Shown: positions 16,760 to 26,178, numbered from the stretch's first letter. The stretch is DNA of 64,000 nt from Micromonospora sp. LH3U1 (GCF_028475105.1 NZ_CP116936.1:3719501-3783500); one strand, 5' to 3'. A program made the numbers and translations. Notes: generated from the sequence alone by a model not told the origin.

Positions 16760-17365
16760 TCAGAGCCAGCCGTTGTCCCGGGCGGTGCGGACCGCCTCGG
16801 CCCGGTCAGGTGCGCCGAGCTTCTGGACGGCGGCGGACAGGTGGTTGCGCACCGTGCCGGTGGACAGGTGCACCCGGCGGGCGATCACCGCGACCGGGGC
16901 GCCGAACTCGGCCAGCCGCAGCGTCTCCAGCTCCCGGGGGGTCAGCGGGCACGGGGGCAGGGTCAGCGCGTCAGCGGCCAGCGACGGGTCGACGTAGCGG
17001 CCACCGCCGTGCACCCGGCGGATCACGTCGGCGAGCGCGCCGCCCGGCGAGCCCTTGCGCAGGAACCCTCTCGCGCCAGCGGTCAGTGCCTGGCGCAGGT
17101 GCCCGGGGCGGCCGTGCCCGGTCAGCACCACCACCGCGCATTCGGGTCGCGCCCGGGTCAGCTCGGCGGCCACCCCGATGCCGTCCAGACCGGGCATCTC
17201 CAGGTCCACCACGGCGACGTCCGGACGGTGCGCCAGCGTCGCGGTGACCGCCGTCGGCCCGTCGACGGCGTGTGCCACCACCTCGATGTCCGGCTCCAGA
17301 CCGAGCAGCGCGGCGACCGCGACCCGGATCAGGTCCTCGTCATCGGCGAGCAGGACGCGGATCAC
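16760..17365 (-). CDS. NarL/LuxR-family response regulator
   Basis: About 201 residues from GTG 17365; that GTG overlaps the kinase TGA (GTGA). The receiver domain (VIRVLLADDEDLIRVA, phospho-Asp in VAVVDLEMPG, Lys in FLRKGSP) is followed by a LuxR helix-turn-helix (LTPRELETLRLAEFGAPVA and STGTVRNHLSAAVQKLG). An open frame continues upstream within the kinase gene but is a shadow. It should be phosphorylated by the coupled DesK-like kinase. The closest plausible targets are the divergent membrane-protein gene at 18.6 kb and ltrA downstream. Confidence 0.92.
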   Translation of the reverse strand: MIRVLLADDEDLIRVAVAALLGLEPDIEVVAHAVDGPTAVTATLAHRPDVAVVDLEMPGLDGIGVAAELTRARPECAVVVLTGHGRPGHLRQALTAGARGFLRKGSPGGALADVIRRVHGGGRYVDPSLAADALTLPPCPLTPRELETLRLAEFGAPVAVIARRVHLSTGTVRNHLSAAVQKLGAPDRAEAVRTARDNGWL

Positions 17366-18516
17366 GACGGCACCGGCACGATGGCCTCGAGGGTGAACAC
17401 CGCATCCTCCCGGCGTACCCGCAACTCGCCCCCGGCGGCGGCGAGCCGGTCGGCCAACCCGCGCAGCCCGTGGCTGTGCGCGTCCGGACCATGGTCGTCG
17501 GCGCCGTCGTTCACCACCGTCATCCTGGCCACGTCGTCCTCCCGATCGATGCGGATCCGGCACCAGTCGGCCCGGCTGTGCCGCAGCACGTTCGTGCCCG
17601 CCTCGCGCAGCACCGCCGCCAGTTCGGTCGCGGCGGCCTGCGGCAGGTCCGCGGGCGGCGGCAGGACGGTGCACCGCACGCCACAGGAGCGCAACACCCC
17701 TACGACCGCGGCGAGCTGTTCGTCGAGGTCGACGGCCCGGTAGCCGTGCACGGTCTCCCGTACCTCCGTCAGCGCGGACGCGGCCAACTGTTGCACCTCG
17801 GCGGCTTCCCGACCGGCCCGTTCCGGGTCGACCGGTGCGAGCCGGGCGGCGAGTTCGGCCTTCAACGCGATCACCGTGAGACGGTGCCCCAGCACGTCGT
17901 GCACGTCACGGGCGAAGCGCAGCCGCTCCTCCGCGGCGGCCAACCGGGCCAGGGCGGCCTGACCCTGCCGGGCCTCCACGAGGAGGTCCCAGAACCAGAC
18001 CTGGAACCCGTTCACGGCGGCGACGGCCACCCCGATCCCGCCGGTCACGGCGAGGTGGCGCGGGACGGAACCACCGGTCCACCAGGCGACCGCCACCGCC
18101 ACCAGCAGGACGCCGGCCGCCAACGCCAGCGCGGCCCGCAACCGCACCAGCAGAGGTGCCATCCCGATCAGTGCCGCACCGAGCCAGGCCCAGGTCGGCC
18201 ACGCGCCCGCCGCCACCGGCCCCACCAACGGCACGGTCAGCACCGCCACCCCGGCCAGTCCCACCTGAGCGCGGCGCCGCCAGCGCGGGTCGAGCCAGGG
18301 CGTGACGGCCGCGTACAGCACACATGTCTGGGCGATCACGAAGGCGAGGATGCCGACCGCGCCGAGCGCCACCCGGCCCGGATGGGGCTCGCGGGTCAGG
18401 CCGACCGCCGGCAGCAGGACGCTGCCCCAGACGCCGGTCGCCAACGACAACAACGTCGCCTGCCGGGCACGGTGCAGCCGGCGGTCCGCCCGGGGTGTCA
18501 CCGCCTCGCTCGCCAC
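17362..18516 (-). CDS. DesK-type sensor histidine kinase
   Basis: Sensor kinase of 384 residues starting at GTG 18516. Four to six membrane helices occupy the first 150 residues. HisKA_3 follows with the phospho-His in FARDVHDVLGHRLTVIALK, then a HATPase domain with LREAGTNVLRHSRADWCRI and the lid SHGLRGLADRLAAAGG. DesK-like kinases of this layout sense membrane state or antibiotics. It is translationally coupled to the response regulator and divergent from a membrane protein gene 131 bp away, whose intergenic region holds repeated CACGGTC half-sites, including CACGGT-CGG-ACCGTG at 18565-18579. Confidence 0.92.
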   Translation of the reverse strand: MASEAVTPRADRRLHRARQATLLSLATGVWGSVLLPAVGLTREPHPGRVALGAVGILAFVIAQTCVLYAAVTPWLDPRWRRRAQVGLAGVAVLTVPLVGPVAAGAWPTWAWLGAALIGMAPLLVRLRAALALAAGVLLVAVAVAWWTGGSVPRHLAVTGGIGVAVAAVNGFQVWFWDLLVEARQGQAALARLAAAEERLRFARDVHDVLGHRLTVIALKAELAARLAPVDPERAGREAAEVQQLAASALTEVRETVHGYRAVDLDEQLAAVVGVLRSCGVRCTVLPPPADLPQAAATELAAVLREAGTNVLRHSRADWCRIRIDREDDVARMTVVNDGADDHGPDAHSHGLRGLADRLAAAGGELRVRREDAVFTLEAIVPVPS

Positions 18517-18647
18517 GCACCGATCCTAGGACCGCCCGACGCACGGTCCACCCCCACGAACGTCACGGTCGGACCGTGCGAACCGCACGGGTTTCCGGTG
18601 ACGGACGAGCCTGTCGGCCGCTGCGGCGCCCCGGCAGGGTCAACGGC

Positions 18648-19544
18648 ATGGAAGAGACACGGATGTACGCGGACACCACGGTCGTACCGGCGTCGGGGCC
18701 GCTGCCGACCGACCAGCCGGCGCCCTCGCACGCGACACCGACCGGCGGCACGCGGCGGTTGCTGCGGCACCTCGGCGAGATGGCGCTGGCGATGCTCGCC
18801 GGGATGCTGCTTCTCGGCCCGCTGTGGGACGCGGTCGGCGCCGCGTGGGGGCTCGCCGGGTCACTGGGCCGCCCGGAGGTGGCCGCGCTGGTGATGGCCA
18901 CGAACATGACGGTCGGGATGACGGTGTGGATGCGCTACGGGGCGCACGGCTGGCCGGCGGTCGGCGAGATGGCGGCGGCGATGTACGTGCCGTTCCTGCT
19001 GCTGCTCGTGCCCTTTCGGGCCGGCCTGCTCGACGGTGACGCGCTCCTGCTCGGCGGTCACCTGCTGATGATTCCCGCGATGGTGCTGGTAGCGGTGCGC
19101 CACCGGCACGAGACGCCGGTGCCCGTGCGCCGGCACCCGGCGGTGGCGGCGCTCGCCCACCGCTGGCCGACCGGGCTGGCGCTGCTGATGACCGTGGACA
19201 TGTGGGTGGAACCGAAGGTGTTCAGCCCGTGGACGATGCTGGTGCTGCCCGGCGGCTATCTGCTGATCGGAGTGGTCCGCCGCACGCTGCGCGGGCCGGG
19301 CGTGCTCGTCACCCAGCTGGCCGGCCTGGTCGGCTGGGTCGCCCTGACGCTGGTCGCGGTCGCTGCCGGCGGGCGGACAGCCGCGTGGCTGGTGGCGTTC
19401 GGTTGGTTGGCGCACGCCGGCTGGGACCTGATCCACCACCGCACCGGCCGGGTGGTGCCGCGCGGATACACCGAGTGGTGCGGAGTGTTCGACGCGGCGC
19501 TGGCGGGCACCATGATCCTGGCAATCCTGACCACCGGCGCCTGA
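18648..19544 (+). CDS. Multi-pass membrane protein of unknown function
   Basis: No family recognised. About 298 residues. A soluble Pro/Thr-rich N-terminus of about 45 residues is followed by eight or so hydrophobic helices. There are several Met-rich stretches (LVMATNMTVGMTVWMRYGAHGWPA, and LLMTVDMWVEPK) and a C-terminal helix pair ending DLIHHRTGRVVPRGYTEWC. The His/Met/Trp pattern near helix ends could bind a cofactor or metal, but that is speculation. A second in-frame ATG at 18663 has a better-placed purine-rich site (GGAAGAG). It is divergent from, and plausibly regulated by, the adjacent two-component pair. Confidence 0.75.
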   Translation: MEETRMYADTTVVPASGPLPTDQPAPSHATPTGGTRRLLRHLGEMALAMLAGMLLLGPLWDAVGAAWGLAGSLGRPEVAALVMATNMTVGMTVWMRYGAHGWPAVGEMAAAMYVPFLLLLVPFRAGLLDGDALLLGGHLLMIPAMVLVAVRHRHETPVPVRRHPAVAALAHRWPTGLALLMTVDMWVEPKVFSPWTMLVLPGGYLLIGVVRRTLRGPGVLVTQLAGLVGWVALTLVAVAAGGRTAAWLVAFGWLAHAGWDLIHHRTGRVVPRGYTEWCGVFDAALAGTMILAILTTGA

Positions 19545-19627
19545 CCGGACCGCCCGCCGACCGGCACGTGGCGGCTCTTGTGGCGGTCGGCGCAGCGGCC
19601 ACGACGGCGTAATGAAAGGCTTGGCAC

Positions 19628-21373
19628 ATGAGTTCCGCACCTGCACAGCACGACGCACCGATCGACGCACCGACTGACGCCACCCCCGCCGACACCGAAG
19701 AGGTGTATGCCTTCACCGAGCTCGGGCTGCGTCCCGAGCTGCTGGGCGCGCTGTCCGCCCTCGGGTACGAGGAGCCGACCCCCATCCAGCGGGAGGCCAT
19801 CCCGCCGCTGCTGGAGGGTCGGGACCTGCTGGGTCAGGCGGCCACCGGCACCGGCAAGACGGCGGCGTTCGCGCTGCCGCTGCTGAACCTCATGACGGCA
19901 CACCGCCAGGGCGGCGACCCGGTGGCACTGGTGCTGGTCCCGACCCGGGAGCTGGCGGTGCAGGTGTCCGAGGCGTTCCACCGCTATGGCAAGGACCTGG
20001 GCGCGCGGGTGCTGCCGATCTACGGTGGGCAGCCGATCGGGCGGCAGCTGCGGGCGTTGGACAGCGGCGTCGACGTCGTGGTGGCCACCCCCGGGCGGGC
20101 CCTCGATCACATCGCCCGGGGCACCCTGCGCCTCGGCGGGCTGGCCACGGTGGTGCTCGACGAGGCCGACGAGATGCTCGACATGGGCTTCGCCGAGGAC
20201 ATCGAGGCGATCCTGGAGCACGCTCCGACGGAGCGTCAGACGGTGCTCTTCTCGGCCACCATGCCGTCGCGCATCGACGGGATGGCCCGGCAGCACCTGC
20301 GTGAGCCGGTCCGGATCGAGATCGGCCGGGAGCAGACGGTCGCGGGTGAGGCGCCCCGGGTACGGCAGAGCGCGTACATCGTGACGCGGGCGCACAAGCC
20401 GGCCGCGCTGGGCCGGGTGCTGGACGTGGAGTCGCCCACCGCGGCGATCGTGTTCTGCCGCAGCCGGGAAGAGGTCGACCGGCTGACCGAGACGATGAAC
20501 GGCCGGGGTTACCGCTCCGAGGCGCTGCACGGCGGCATGAGCCAGGAGCAGCGCGACCGGGTCATGGGCCGGCTGCGGGCGGGCACCGCCGACCTGCTGG
20601 TGGCCACCGACGTGGCGGCCCGTGGGCTGGACATCGAGCAGCTCACCCACGTCGTCAACTACGACGTGCCGTCGGCCCCGGAGTCGTACGTGCACCGGAT
20701 CGGTCGGGTGGGCCGGGCCGGGCGGGAGGGTGTCGCGATCACTCTCGCCGAGCCGCGCGAGCACCGGATGCTCAAGACCATCGAGCGGGTGACCGGGCAA
20801 CGGATCACCATCGACAAGATCCCCACCGTGGCCGACATGCGTACCCGGCGGCTGGAGCTGACCCAGGCGGCGCTGCGGGAGAGCCTGCTGGAGGACGACC
20901 TCGACCCGTTCCGGGTGATCGTGGAGACGCTGACCGACGAGTTCGACCTGATGGAGGTCGCCCTCGCCGCCGTGAAGTTGGCCCACGAGGTGACGTCGCC
21001 GGGGTCCGACGACGAGGAGGAGATCCCGCAGGCGCCGGTGCGCAGCTCCCGCGAGGGTCGACCGGAGACCGGCGGCCGGGGCGGCGATCGGCGTGGCGGG
21101 GGCCGGCCGCGCTCGGGCGGCGGCAACACCGTCCAGGTCTTCGTCGGCCTGGGCCGACGCGCAGGTGTGCGCCCGCAGGATCTGGTCGGCGCGATCACCG
21201 GGGAGACCGGGATCCGCGGCCGGGACATCGGCTCGATCGAGATCGCCGACCGGTTCTCGCTGGTGGAGGTGCCGCAGGCGGTGGCCGACGACGTGATCTC
21301 GGGCCTGCGCTCCAGCACGATCAAGGGCCGCAAGGCCACGGTGCGTCGCGATCGCGGGGGCGACGAGCGCTGA
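19628..21373 (+). CDS. DEAD-box ATP-dependent RNA helicase (CsdA/DeaD-like)
   Basis: RNA helicase of 581 residues. The motifs occur in order: Q motif in FTELGLRPELLGALSALGY...PTPIQ, motif I ATGTGKT, DEAD in VLDEADEMLDMGF, SAT in LFSATMP, and motif VI HRIGRVGRAGREG. After the RecA-like core comes an acidic patch (SDDEEEIP), an Arg/Gly-rich linker (about residues 475-500) and a C-terminal DbpA-type RNA-binding domain (TVQVFVGLGRRAGVRPQDLVG to KATVRRD). This layout is that of DeaD/CsdA helicases, which unwind rRNA and structured mRNA in ribosome assembly, especially in the cold. A hairpin terminator follows four bases after the stop. Confidence 0.95.
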   Translation: MSSAPAQHDAPIDAPTDATPADTEEVYAFTELGLRPELLGALSALGYEEPTPIQREAIPPLLEGRDLLGQAATGTGKTAAFALPLLNLMTAHRQGGDPVALVLVPTRELAVQVSEAFHRYGKDLGARVLPIYGGQPIGRQLRALDSGVDVVVATPGRALDHIARGTLRLGGLATVVLDEADEMLDMGFAEDIEAILEHAPTERQTVLFSATMPSRIDGMARQHLREPVRIEIGREQTVAGEAPRVRQSAYIVTRAHKPAALGRVLDVESPTAAIVFCRSREEVDRLTETMNGRGYRSEALHGGMSQEQRDRVMGRLRAGTADLLVATDVAARGLDIEQLTHVVNYDVPSAPESYVHRIGRVGRAGREGVAITLAEPREHRMLKTIERVTGQRITIDKIPTVADMRTRRLELTQAALRESLLEDDLDPFRVIVETLTDEFDLMEVALAAVKLAHEVTSPGSDDEEEIPQAPVRSSREGRPETGGRGGDRRGGGRPRSGGGNTVQVFVGLGRRAGVRPQDLVGAITGETGIRGRDIGSIEIADRFSLVEVPQAVADDVISGLRSSTIKGRKATVRRDRGGDER

Positions 21374-21376
21374 GCC

Positions 21377-21417
21377 CGCCGCTGGCGACCGCCGGGGTAC
21401 GACGGTCGCCGGCGGCG
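21377..21417. terminator. Hairpin terminator between helicase and DoxX genes
   Basis: Arms 21377-21391 and 21403-21417 pair over 15 bp with one G-U pair around an 11-base loop. It lies between two convergent genes and can serve both. Confidence 0.7.
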
Positions 21418-21421
21418 CGGA

Positions 21422-21826
21422 TCAGAAGGAGTACGGGCCGAACCGGCCCCACGCCACCACGGCCGCCAGGACGAGCAGCACCGCGCAGGTGATCGCGCCC
21501 TGGATCTCCGTCTTTCGCCGGTCGCCGGTGTCCTGCTTCTTCATGTCACGCAGGTGCACCAGGATGCCGCCGATCATGACGATGACCAGGCCGACGGCGG
21601 CGAGGGGGGTGAGCACGGTGGCGATGCCGGTGAGCGGGGGCAGCACCAGCCCGAGGGCGGCCAGCAGCTCGACGGCGCCGAGCGCCTTGACCTGGGTCGG
21701 CGGGACCGGGTCCACCCACCGCATCAGCTCGCGCAGTTTGTCCTTGGGCTGGGTCAGCTTGGCAAAGCCAGCGCCGGCGAAGACGACGGCGAGCAGGATC
21801 TGGATGATCCAGAGCACCACGTTCAC
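21422..21826 (-). CDS. DoxX family membrane protein
   Basis: Small integral membrane protein of 134 residues with four hydrophobic helices. It opens with WIIQILLAVVFAGAGFAKLTQPK, the conserved DoxX start, then GAVELLAALGLVLPPLTGI. DoxX proteins are subunits or relatives of quinone-linked oxidoreductases and appear in thiol and oxidative stress responses; the partner is not encoded next to it. A TTGAAGGTTCAA palindrome about 40 bp upstream of the start suggests control by a MarR-like or similar regulator. Confidence 0.88.
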   Translation of the reverse strand: MNVVLWIIQILLAVVFAGAGFAKLTQPKDKLRELMRWVDPVPPTQVKALGAVELLAALGLVLPPLTGIATVLTPLAAVGLVIVMIGGILVHLRDMKKQDTGDRRKTEIQGAITCAVLLVLAAVVAWGRFGPYSF

Positions 21827-21866
21827 GGGGGTTCCTCCAGGGGGCCGCCTCGCGGCGGAGAGGTAG

Positions 21867-21878
21867 TTGAAGGTTCAA
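21867..21878. promoter_or_regulatory. TTGAA-GG-TTCAA palindrome upstream of doxX
   Basis: Perfect 5-bp arms separated by GG in the leader of the DoxX-family gene. This resembles operators of MarR-type regulators that control doxX genes in other bacteria; the assignment is by pattern only. Confidence 0.4.
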
Positions 21879-21910
21879 GCGAGACAGTAGACCTCTCCGC
21901 GCGTACCAAA

Positions 21911-21942
21911 GGACCCCCGCCGTCCGAAGACGGCAGGGGTCC
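21911..21942 (-). terminator. lon terminator with TTCG tetraloop
   Basis: On the minus strand a 14-bp stem (one mismatch) closes on a TTCG tetraloop and is followed by TTT, 14 bases after the lon stop codon: a strong intrinsic terminator. Confidence 0.85.
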
Positions 21943-21956
21943 TTGTGCTTGTAGCG

Positions 21957-24287
21957 TCAGACCGTGAAGAGCGCCGGACCGTCCAGCGCCTCGACGTCGG
22001 CCGGGCGCAGCGCCAGGGCGAGCACGTCGGCCACGTCGGCCAGGGTGTGCACGGTCAGCGCCTCGCGCACCTCGGTCGGCAGGTCGTCCAGGTCGGGCTC
22101 GTTGCGCGCCGGGATGATCACCTCGGTGAGGCCGGCCCGGTGTGCGGCGAGCAGCTTCTGCTTCACCCCACCGATCGGCAGCACCCGACCGGAGAGCGTC
22201 ACCTCGCCGGTCATCCCGAACTCGGGGCGGACCGGGCGGCCGGTGACCAGCGACGCCAGGGCCGTCACCATGGTGATGCCGGCACTCGGGCCGTCCTTGG
22301 GCACCGCGCCCGCCGGGACGTGCAGGTGGATGCGCCGTCCCGCCAAGGCGTTCGGGTCGATGCCGAGCCGACGCCCGTTGGAGCGCAGGTACGACAGGGC
22401 GATGTGCGCCGACTCCTTCATCACGTCACCGAGCTGGCCGGTCAGGGTCAGCCCCGGCTCGCCCTCCATGCTGGTCGCCTCGATGAAGAGCACGTCACCA
22501 CCGGCGCCCGTGACCGCGAGGCCGGTTGCCACGCCGGGCACCGCGGTCCGCTCGGCCGACTCCGGGGTGAACTTCGGCCGCCCCAGGTAGCCGGTCAGGT
22601 TGTCGGTGTCGACGCGTACCGGGGTCGGGTCGGTCGCCAGGGCCACCGCCACCTTGCGCAGGATCTTGGCCAGGCCACGCTCGAGCTGCCGTACGCCGGC
22701 CTCCCGGGTGTACTCCCCCGCGATCAGCGCGAGAGCCTCGTCGGCGACGCTGACCTCGTCGGCGGTCAGCCCGGCCCGCTCCCGCTGCCGGGGCAGCAGG
22801 TGGTCCCGGGCGATGGCGACCTTCTCGTCCTCGGTGTATCCGTCCAGGGTGACCAGCTCCATCCGGTCCAACAGCGGACCGGGGATGGACTCCACCACGT
22901 TCGCGGTGGCCAGGAAGAGCACGTCGGACAGGTCCAGGTCGACCTCCAGGTAGTGATCCCGGAAGGTGTGGTTCTGAGCCGGGTCGAGCACCTCCAGCAG
23001 GGCGGCGGCCGGGTCGCCGGCGTAGCCGGCGGAGACCTTGTCCACCTCGTCGAGGAGCACGACCGGGTTCATCGAGCCGGCCTCGCGCAGCGCGCGGACG
23101 ATCCGGCCGGGCAACGCGCCCACGTAGGTGCGGCGGTGACCGCGGATCTCCGCTTCGTCGCGGACGCCGCCGAGCGAGACCCGCACGAAGTTGCGCCCGA
23201 GCGACCGAGCCACGGACTCGCCGAGACTGGTCTTGCCCACCCCGGGAGGACCGGCGAGGGCGAGGACCGCGCCGGAGCCGCGACCGCCGACCACGCCGAG
23301 GTTGCGCTCCGCACGCCGGTTGCGCACGGCCAGGTACTCCAGGATGCGGTCCTTCACGTCGGCCAGGCCGGCGTGGTCGGCGTCGAGCACCGCCCGGGCC
23401 GCGGCCAGGTCGGTGTTGTCCTGGGTACGCGTGCCCCACGGCATCTCGAGCACGGTGTCCAGCCAGGTGCGGATCCAGCCCGCCTCCGGGGAGGCGTCAC
23501 TGGCCCGCTCCAACTTGCCGACCTCGCGCAGGGCCGCCTCGCGGACCTTCTCCGGCAGCTCGGCGGACTCGACCCGGGACCGGTAGTCGGCCGAGCCGTC
23601 CGGCTCGTCCTCGCCCAACTCCTTGCGGATCGCGGCGAGCTGCTGGCGCAGCAGGAACTCCCGCTGGGACTTCTCCAGCCCTTCGCGGACGTCACTGTTG
23701 ATCTGCTCGGTGACCTCCTGCTCGGCCAGGTAGTCCTTCACCCAGCCGACCAGAAACTCCAGCCGGGCGGTGACGTCCGGCGCGGCGAGCAGTTCGGTCT
23801 TCTGGTCCAGGGTCAGCCAGGGCGCGTAGCCGGCCGAGTCGGCCAGTTCGGAGAGGTCGGTCATCCGCTCCACCGCGTCGATGACCTGCCAGGCGCCTCG
23901 CTGCTGGAGCACGGAGGTCACCAGGGCGCGGTACTCGCGGGCGAGTTCCCGGGCGCGGCCGGCGGGAGCGGGTTCGTCGAGTTCGGTCGCCTCGACCCAG
24001 AGTGCGGCGCCGGGGCCGGGCACGCCGGAGCCGATCCGGGCCCGGGACAGGCCACGGATGACGGCGGCGGGCTCACCCTCGGGTAGCCGGCCGACCTTCT
24101 CGATGGTGGCGACCACGCCGACCGGGCCGTACTCGCCGTCGATGCGGGGCACGGCCAGCAGCTTGCGGTCGCCGGTCGCCCGCGCCGCGTCGATCGCGGC
24201 CTGGGTGGTCGGGTCGAGGGTCACCGGGATGACCATGCCGGGCAGCAGCACGGCGTCGGTCAGGGGAAGTACCGGAAGAGTTGCCAT
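21957..24287 (-). CDS. lon: ATP-dependent Lon protease
   Basis: Cytosolic AAA+ serine protease of about 776 residues from ATG 24287, which has a GCAGGTG site upstream; the frame runs further up but through the HAIR operator, so that part is not translated. The N-terminal LON domain ([19 protein letters not shown]), a helical linker, Walker A in [12 protein letters not shown], Walker B in [10 protein letters not shown], and the proteolytic Ser in [10 protein letters not shown] (about 668) with Lys in PIGGVKQK (about 709) are all present. It degrades misfolded and regulatory proteins. Expression is probably heat-inducible through HspR (see the HAIR site), and the gene ends at a strong terminator. 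Confidence 0.96.
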   Translation of the reverse strand: MATLPVLPLTDAVLLPGMVIPVTLDPTTQAAIDAARATGDRKLLAVPRIDGEYGPVGVVATIEKVGRLPEGEPAAVIRGLSRARIGSGVPGPGAALWVEATELDEPAPAGRARELAREYRALVTSVLQQRGAWQVIDAVERMTDLSELADSAGYAPWLTLDQKTELLAAPDVTARLEFLVGWVKDYLAEQEVTEQINSDVREGLEKSQREFLLRQQLAAIRKELGEDEPDGSADYRSRVESAELPEKVREAALREVGKLERASDASPEAGWIRTWLDTVLEMPWGTRTQDNTDLAAARAVLDADHAGLADVKDRILEYLAVRNRRAERNLGVVGGRGSGAVLALAGPPGVGKTSLGESVARSLGRNFVRVSLGGVRDEAEIRGHRRTYVGALPGRIVRALREAGSMNPVVLLDEVDKVSAGYAGDPAAALLEVLDPAQNHTFRDHYLEVDLDLSDVLFLATANVVESIPGPLLDRMELVTLDGYTEDEKVAIARDHLLPRQRERAGLTADEVSVADEALALIAGEYTREAGVRQLERGLAKILRKVAVALATDPTPVRVDTDNLTGYLGRPKFTPESAERTAVPGVATGLAVTGAGGDVLFIEATSMEGEPGLTLTGQLGDVMKESAHIALSYLRSNGRRLGIDPNALAGRRIHLHVPAGAVPKDGPSAGITMVTALASLVTGRPVRPEFGMTGEVTLSGRVLPIGGVKQKLLAAHRAGLTEVIIPARNEPDLDDLPTEVREALTVHTLADVADVLALALRPADVEALDGPALFTV

Positions 24288-24309
24288 CGAACACCTGCTA
24301 TCGCGTTGA

Positions 24310-24330
24310 GTTGAGCGTGTCTCACTCAAG
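24310..24330 (-). promoter_or_regulatory. HAIR element (HspR-associated inverted repeat) before lon
   Basis: On the minus strand CTTGAGT-N7-GCTCAAC matches the HAIR consensus CTTGAGT-N7-ACTCAAG, with a perfect left arm and five of seven bases in the right. It lies 23-43 bp upstream of the lon ATG. HspR represses dnaK, clpB and lon through this site in Streptomyces, which supports the same control here. Confidence 0.85.
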
Positions 24331-24385
24331 TAACAAAGCGTTCCCCTTGTTCCGATCTGTGGCCCAGGACACTGTCCGCCCGTCC

Positions 24386-24421
24386 CGTCGGGGTCGCCCG
24401 GGACCGGCGGGCGACCCGACG
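24386..24421 (-). terminator. Hairpin terminator of the manganese catalase gene
   Basis: Arms 24386-24400 and 24408-24421 pair with a single bulged base around a 7-base loop, eight bases after the stop codon on the minus strand. Confidence 0.7.
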
Positions 24422-24428
24422 AGGCGCA

Positions 24429-25298
24429 TCAGGTGAGCTTGCTCTTCACCGTGTTCACGACCGAGCCGGCCACACCCGGGTTGGTGCCGTACAACCGCGG
24501 ATCCCCCGGAGGCAGCACCGGCTCCGGGGCGTTCGCCCGCGGGCTGTCGCCGTACCGGAACTCGCCCTTGCCATCCGGCGTGGGCCCGGACGCCCAGCGC
24601 CCCTCGTTGGCGTCGGTGCCCGAGGAGAAGCTCAGGTAGGTGTAGCCGAACTCCTCGGTGAACTCGCCAGAGTCCGGGAATGCCTCCGGCACCGGCATGT
24701 CCTCCAGCCCGTCCTCCTTGAGCTGCTCGATCGCCGCCAGCCACATGTTCTGGTGCATGGTGTCGCGGGCCAGCAGGAAGCGCAGCATCTGCTTGACCCC
24801 CGGGTCGTCCGTCATGTTGAACAACCGGGCGACCTGGAGCCGACCCTGCGCCTCCGCGGTGACGTTGAGCTGGAAGTCGGCCAGCAGGTTACCGCTGGCG
24901 GTGACGAACGAGCCGTTCCAGGGCACCCCGTTGGCGTCGGCGGGCAAGGCCCCGCCACCGCCATGGATGAAGTGCGCCGGGTTCGACGCGGCGAAGGTCG
25001 CCGCGCCCCCGGGGTTGTCCGCGATGCCCTCCGACAGCGACAGCGGCGCGTTGTCCAACAGTCGGGTGATCATCGTGACGATCATCTCGACGTGGCCCAT
25101 CTCCTCGGTGCCGACGTCGAGCAGCAGGTCCTTGTACTTCCCGGGCAGCCGGCAGTTCCAGCCCTGGAAGAGGTACTGGTTGGCCACCGTCATCTCGCCC
25201 CACTTGCCGCCCAGAACCTCCTGCAACCGGCGGGCGAACGCGGCGTCCGGGCCGTCCGGCTTGGCCTCGAACTGCAGATCCTTGACATGGCTGAACAT
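24429..25298 (-). CDS. Manganese (non-heme) catalase
   Basis: Cytosolic di-manganese catalase of 289 residues, disproportionating hydrogen peroxide. The start is ATG 25298 with a full AGGAGGT site; the longer open frame upstream is a shadow of the kinase gene. Ligand positions are visible: Glu in KWGEMTVANQYLFQGW (about 35), the EEMGHVEM helix with Glu and His (about 66-69), Glu in VTAEAQGRLQ, and His in RDTMHQNMW. The C-terminal tail (after about 230) is a Gly/Pro-rich arm typical of the family. Its terminator is well formed. It is flanked by a kinase/regulator pair and lon, consistent with a stress-response neighbourhood. Confidence 0.94.
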   Translation of the reverse strand: MFSHVKDLQFEAKPDGPDAAFARRLQEVLGGKWGEMTVANQYLFQGWNCRLPGKYKDLLLDVGTEEMGHVEMIVTMITRLLDNAPLSLSEGIADNPGGAATFAASNPAHFIHGGGGALPADANGVPWNGSFVTASGNLLADFQLNVTAEAQGRLQVARLFNMTDDPGVKQMLRFLLARDTMHQNMWLAAIEQLKEDGLEDMPVPEAFPDSGEFTEEFGYTYLSFSSGTDANEGRWASGPTPDGKGEFRYGDSPRANAPEPVLPPGDPRLYGTNPGVAGSVVNTVKSKLT

Positions 25299-25325
25299 CT
25301 GACCTCCTCGGGTACCGACAGTGGT

Positions 25326-25381
25326 AGCGAGGCGGTTCCCGCCTCGCTGACCCGAGCGGGCCAACCCGTGTCCCGCTCGGG
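25326..25381 (-). terminator. Double hairpin after the soluble kinase gene
   Basis: Two consecutive perfect 10-bp stems (25326-25335 with 25339-25348; 25351-25360 with 25372-25381) lie immediately after the kinase stop on the minus strand and before the catalase start. Confidence 0.65.
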
Positions 25382-26113
25382 TCAGGGCACCGGGCGAGCC
25401 ATCGGCAGCAGCACCTCCAGCGCCACGCCGCGCGGCCGCAGCCGGTGCACCCGCAGCGCTCCCCCATCCGTCACAATGAGCTGCCGCACGATCCACAGCC
25501 CCAACCCGGACATCCCGACGGCCGGCGCCGGGCGGCGCAACGCGGCCAGCAGGGCATCGTCGACCCGACCCTCGTCGGTCACCAGGATGCTCAGGCCGGG
25601 ACCGCGCAGCGTGGCGTAGAGCCCGATCTGCCCGTCCGGCGGCCCGTGCCGCAGCGCGTTCTCCACCAGGTTGACCAGCACCTGCCGGGTCCGACCCGCC
25701 GGCACCGGGCAGGAACCCGCCCGCCGGGTGGCCCGCGCACGCCGCCGACCCGCCGGAACCAGCGCCGCCGCCTCGCGCAGGATGCCCGCCAGCGGGACGA
25801 CCGACTCCGGTTGTGGGGTCAGCGCCAGCGCCCCGGTGCCGGCGGTCGCGTCGCGCAACAGGCTCTGCAGGTGGACGGCCTGGTCGCGGGCCAGCTCGGT
25901 GATCGCCCGCCGGTCGGCGCTGGTCAGCTCGCGACGCTCGTCGGCCAGCGCGCGGGTCAGCGAGGTCAGGGTGCTGATCGGCGTACGGAACTCGTGGCAC
26001 AACACCCGCAGCAGCAACTCCGAATCGGCCTCCGGTGGTCGGATGTCACCGGGTGCGGGCTCGGTTCGGCGCAACCCTCGCAGCAGGCCCTGCAAACCGT
26101 GCCGTGCGCGCAT
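25382..26113 (-). CDS. Soluble sensor histidine kinase
   Basis: Histidine kinase of 243 residues with no membrane segment and no recognised sensor domain; HisKA begins within 35 residues of the start. The H box is VLCHEFRTPISTLTSLTRAL (His near residue 41), followed by the HATPase N box QVLVNLVENALRHGPPDG and a G box MSGLGLWIVRQLI. The D box is degenerate (LVTDEGRVDDAL). It is probably a cytoplasmic component that depends on a separate sensor. The response regulator is divergent, 65 bp away, and is its likely partner. Two strong hairpins follow the gene. Confidence 0.9.
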   Translation of the reverse strand: MRARHGLQGLLRGLRRTEPAPGDIRPPEADSELLLRVLCHEFRTPISTLTSLTRALADERRELTSADRRAITELARDQAVHLQSLLRDATAGTGALALTPQPESVVPLAGILREAAALVPAGRRRARATRRAGSCPVPAGRTRQVLVNLVENALRHGPPDGQIGLYATLRGPGLSILVTDEGRVDDALLAALRRPAPAVGMSGLGLWIVRQLIVTDGGALRVHRLRPRGVALEVLLPMARPVP

Positions 26114-26178
26114 CCACCCAACTCCCCTCGTTCGGTGCGTACCCGCATGATCGGTACCCGCTGGGGAACGGCCCAGAC

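Noticed and set aside
16760..17674. A 304-residue response regulator
   Set aside because: The first 100 residues are a shadow of the kinase ATPase domain; GTG 17365 at the GTGA overlap gives a normal-size regulator.
24429..26000. A 523-residue kinase-catalase fusion
   Set aside because: The N-terminal part is antisense-quality sequence in the kinase gene; ATG 25298 with AGGAGGT is the clear catalase start.
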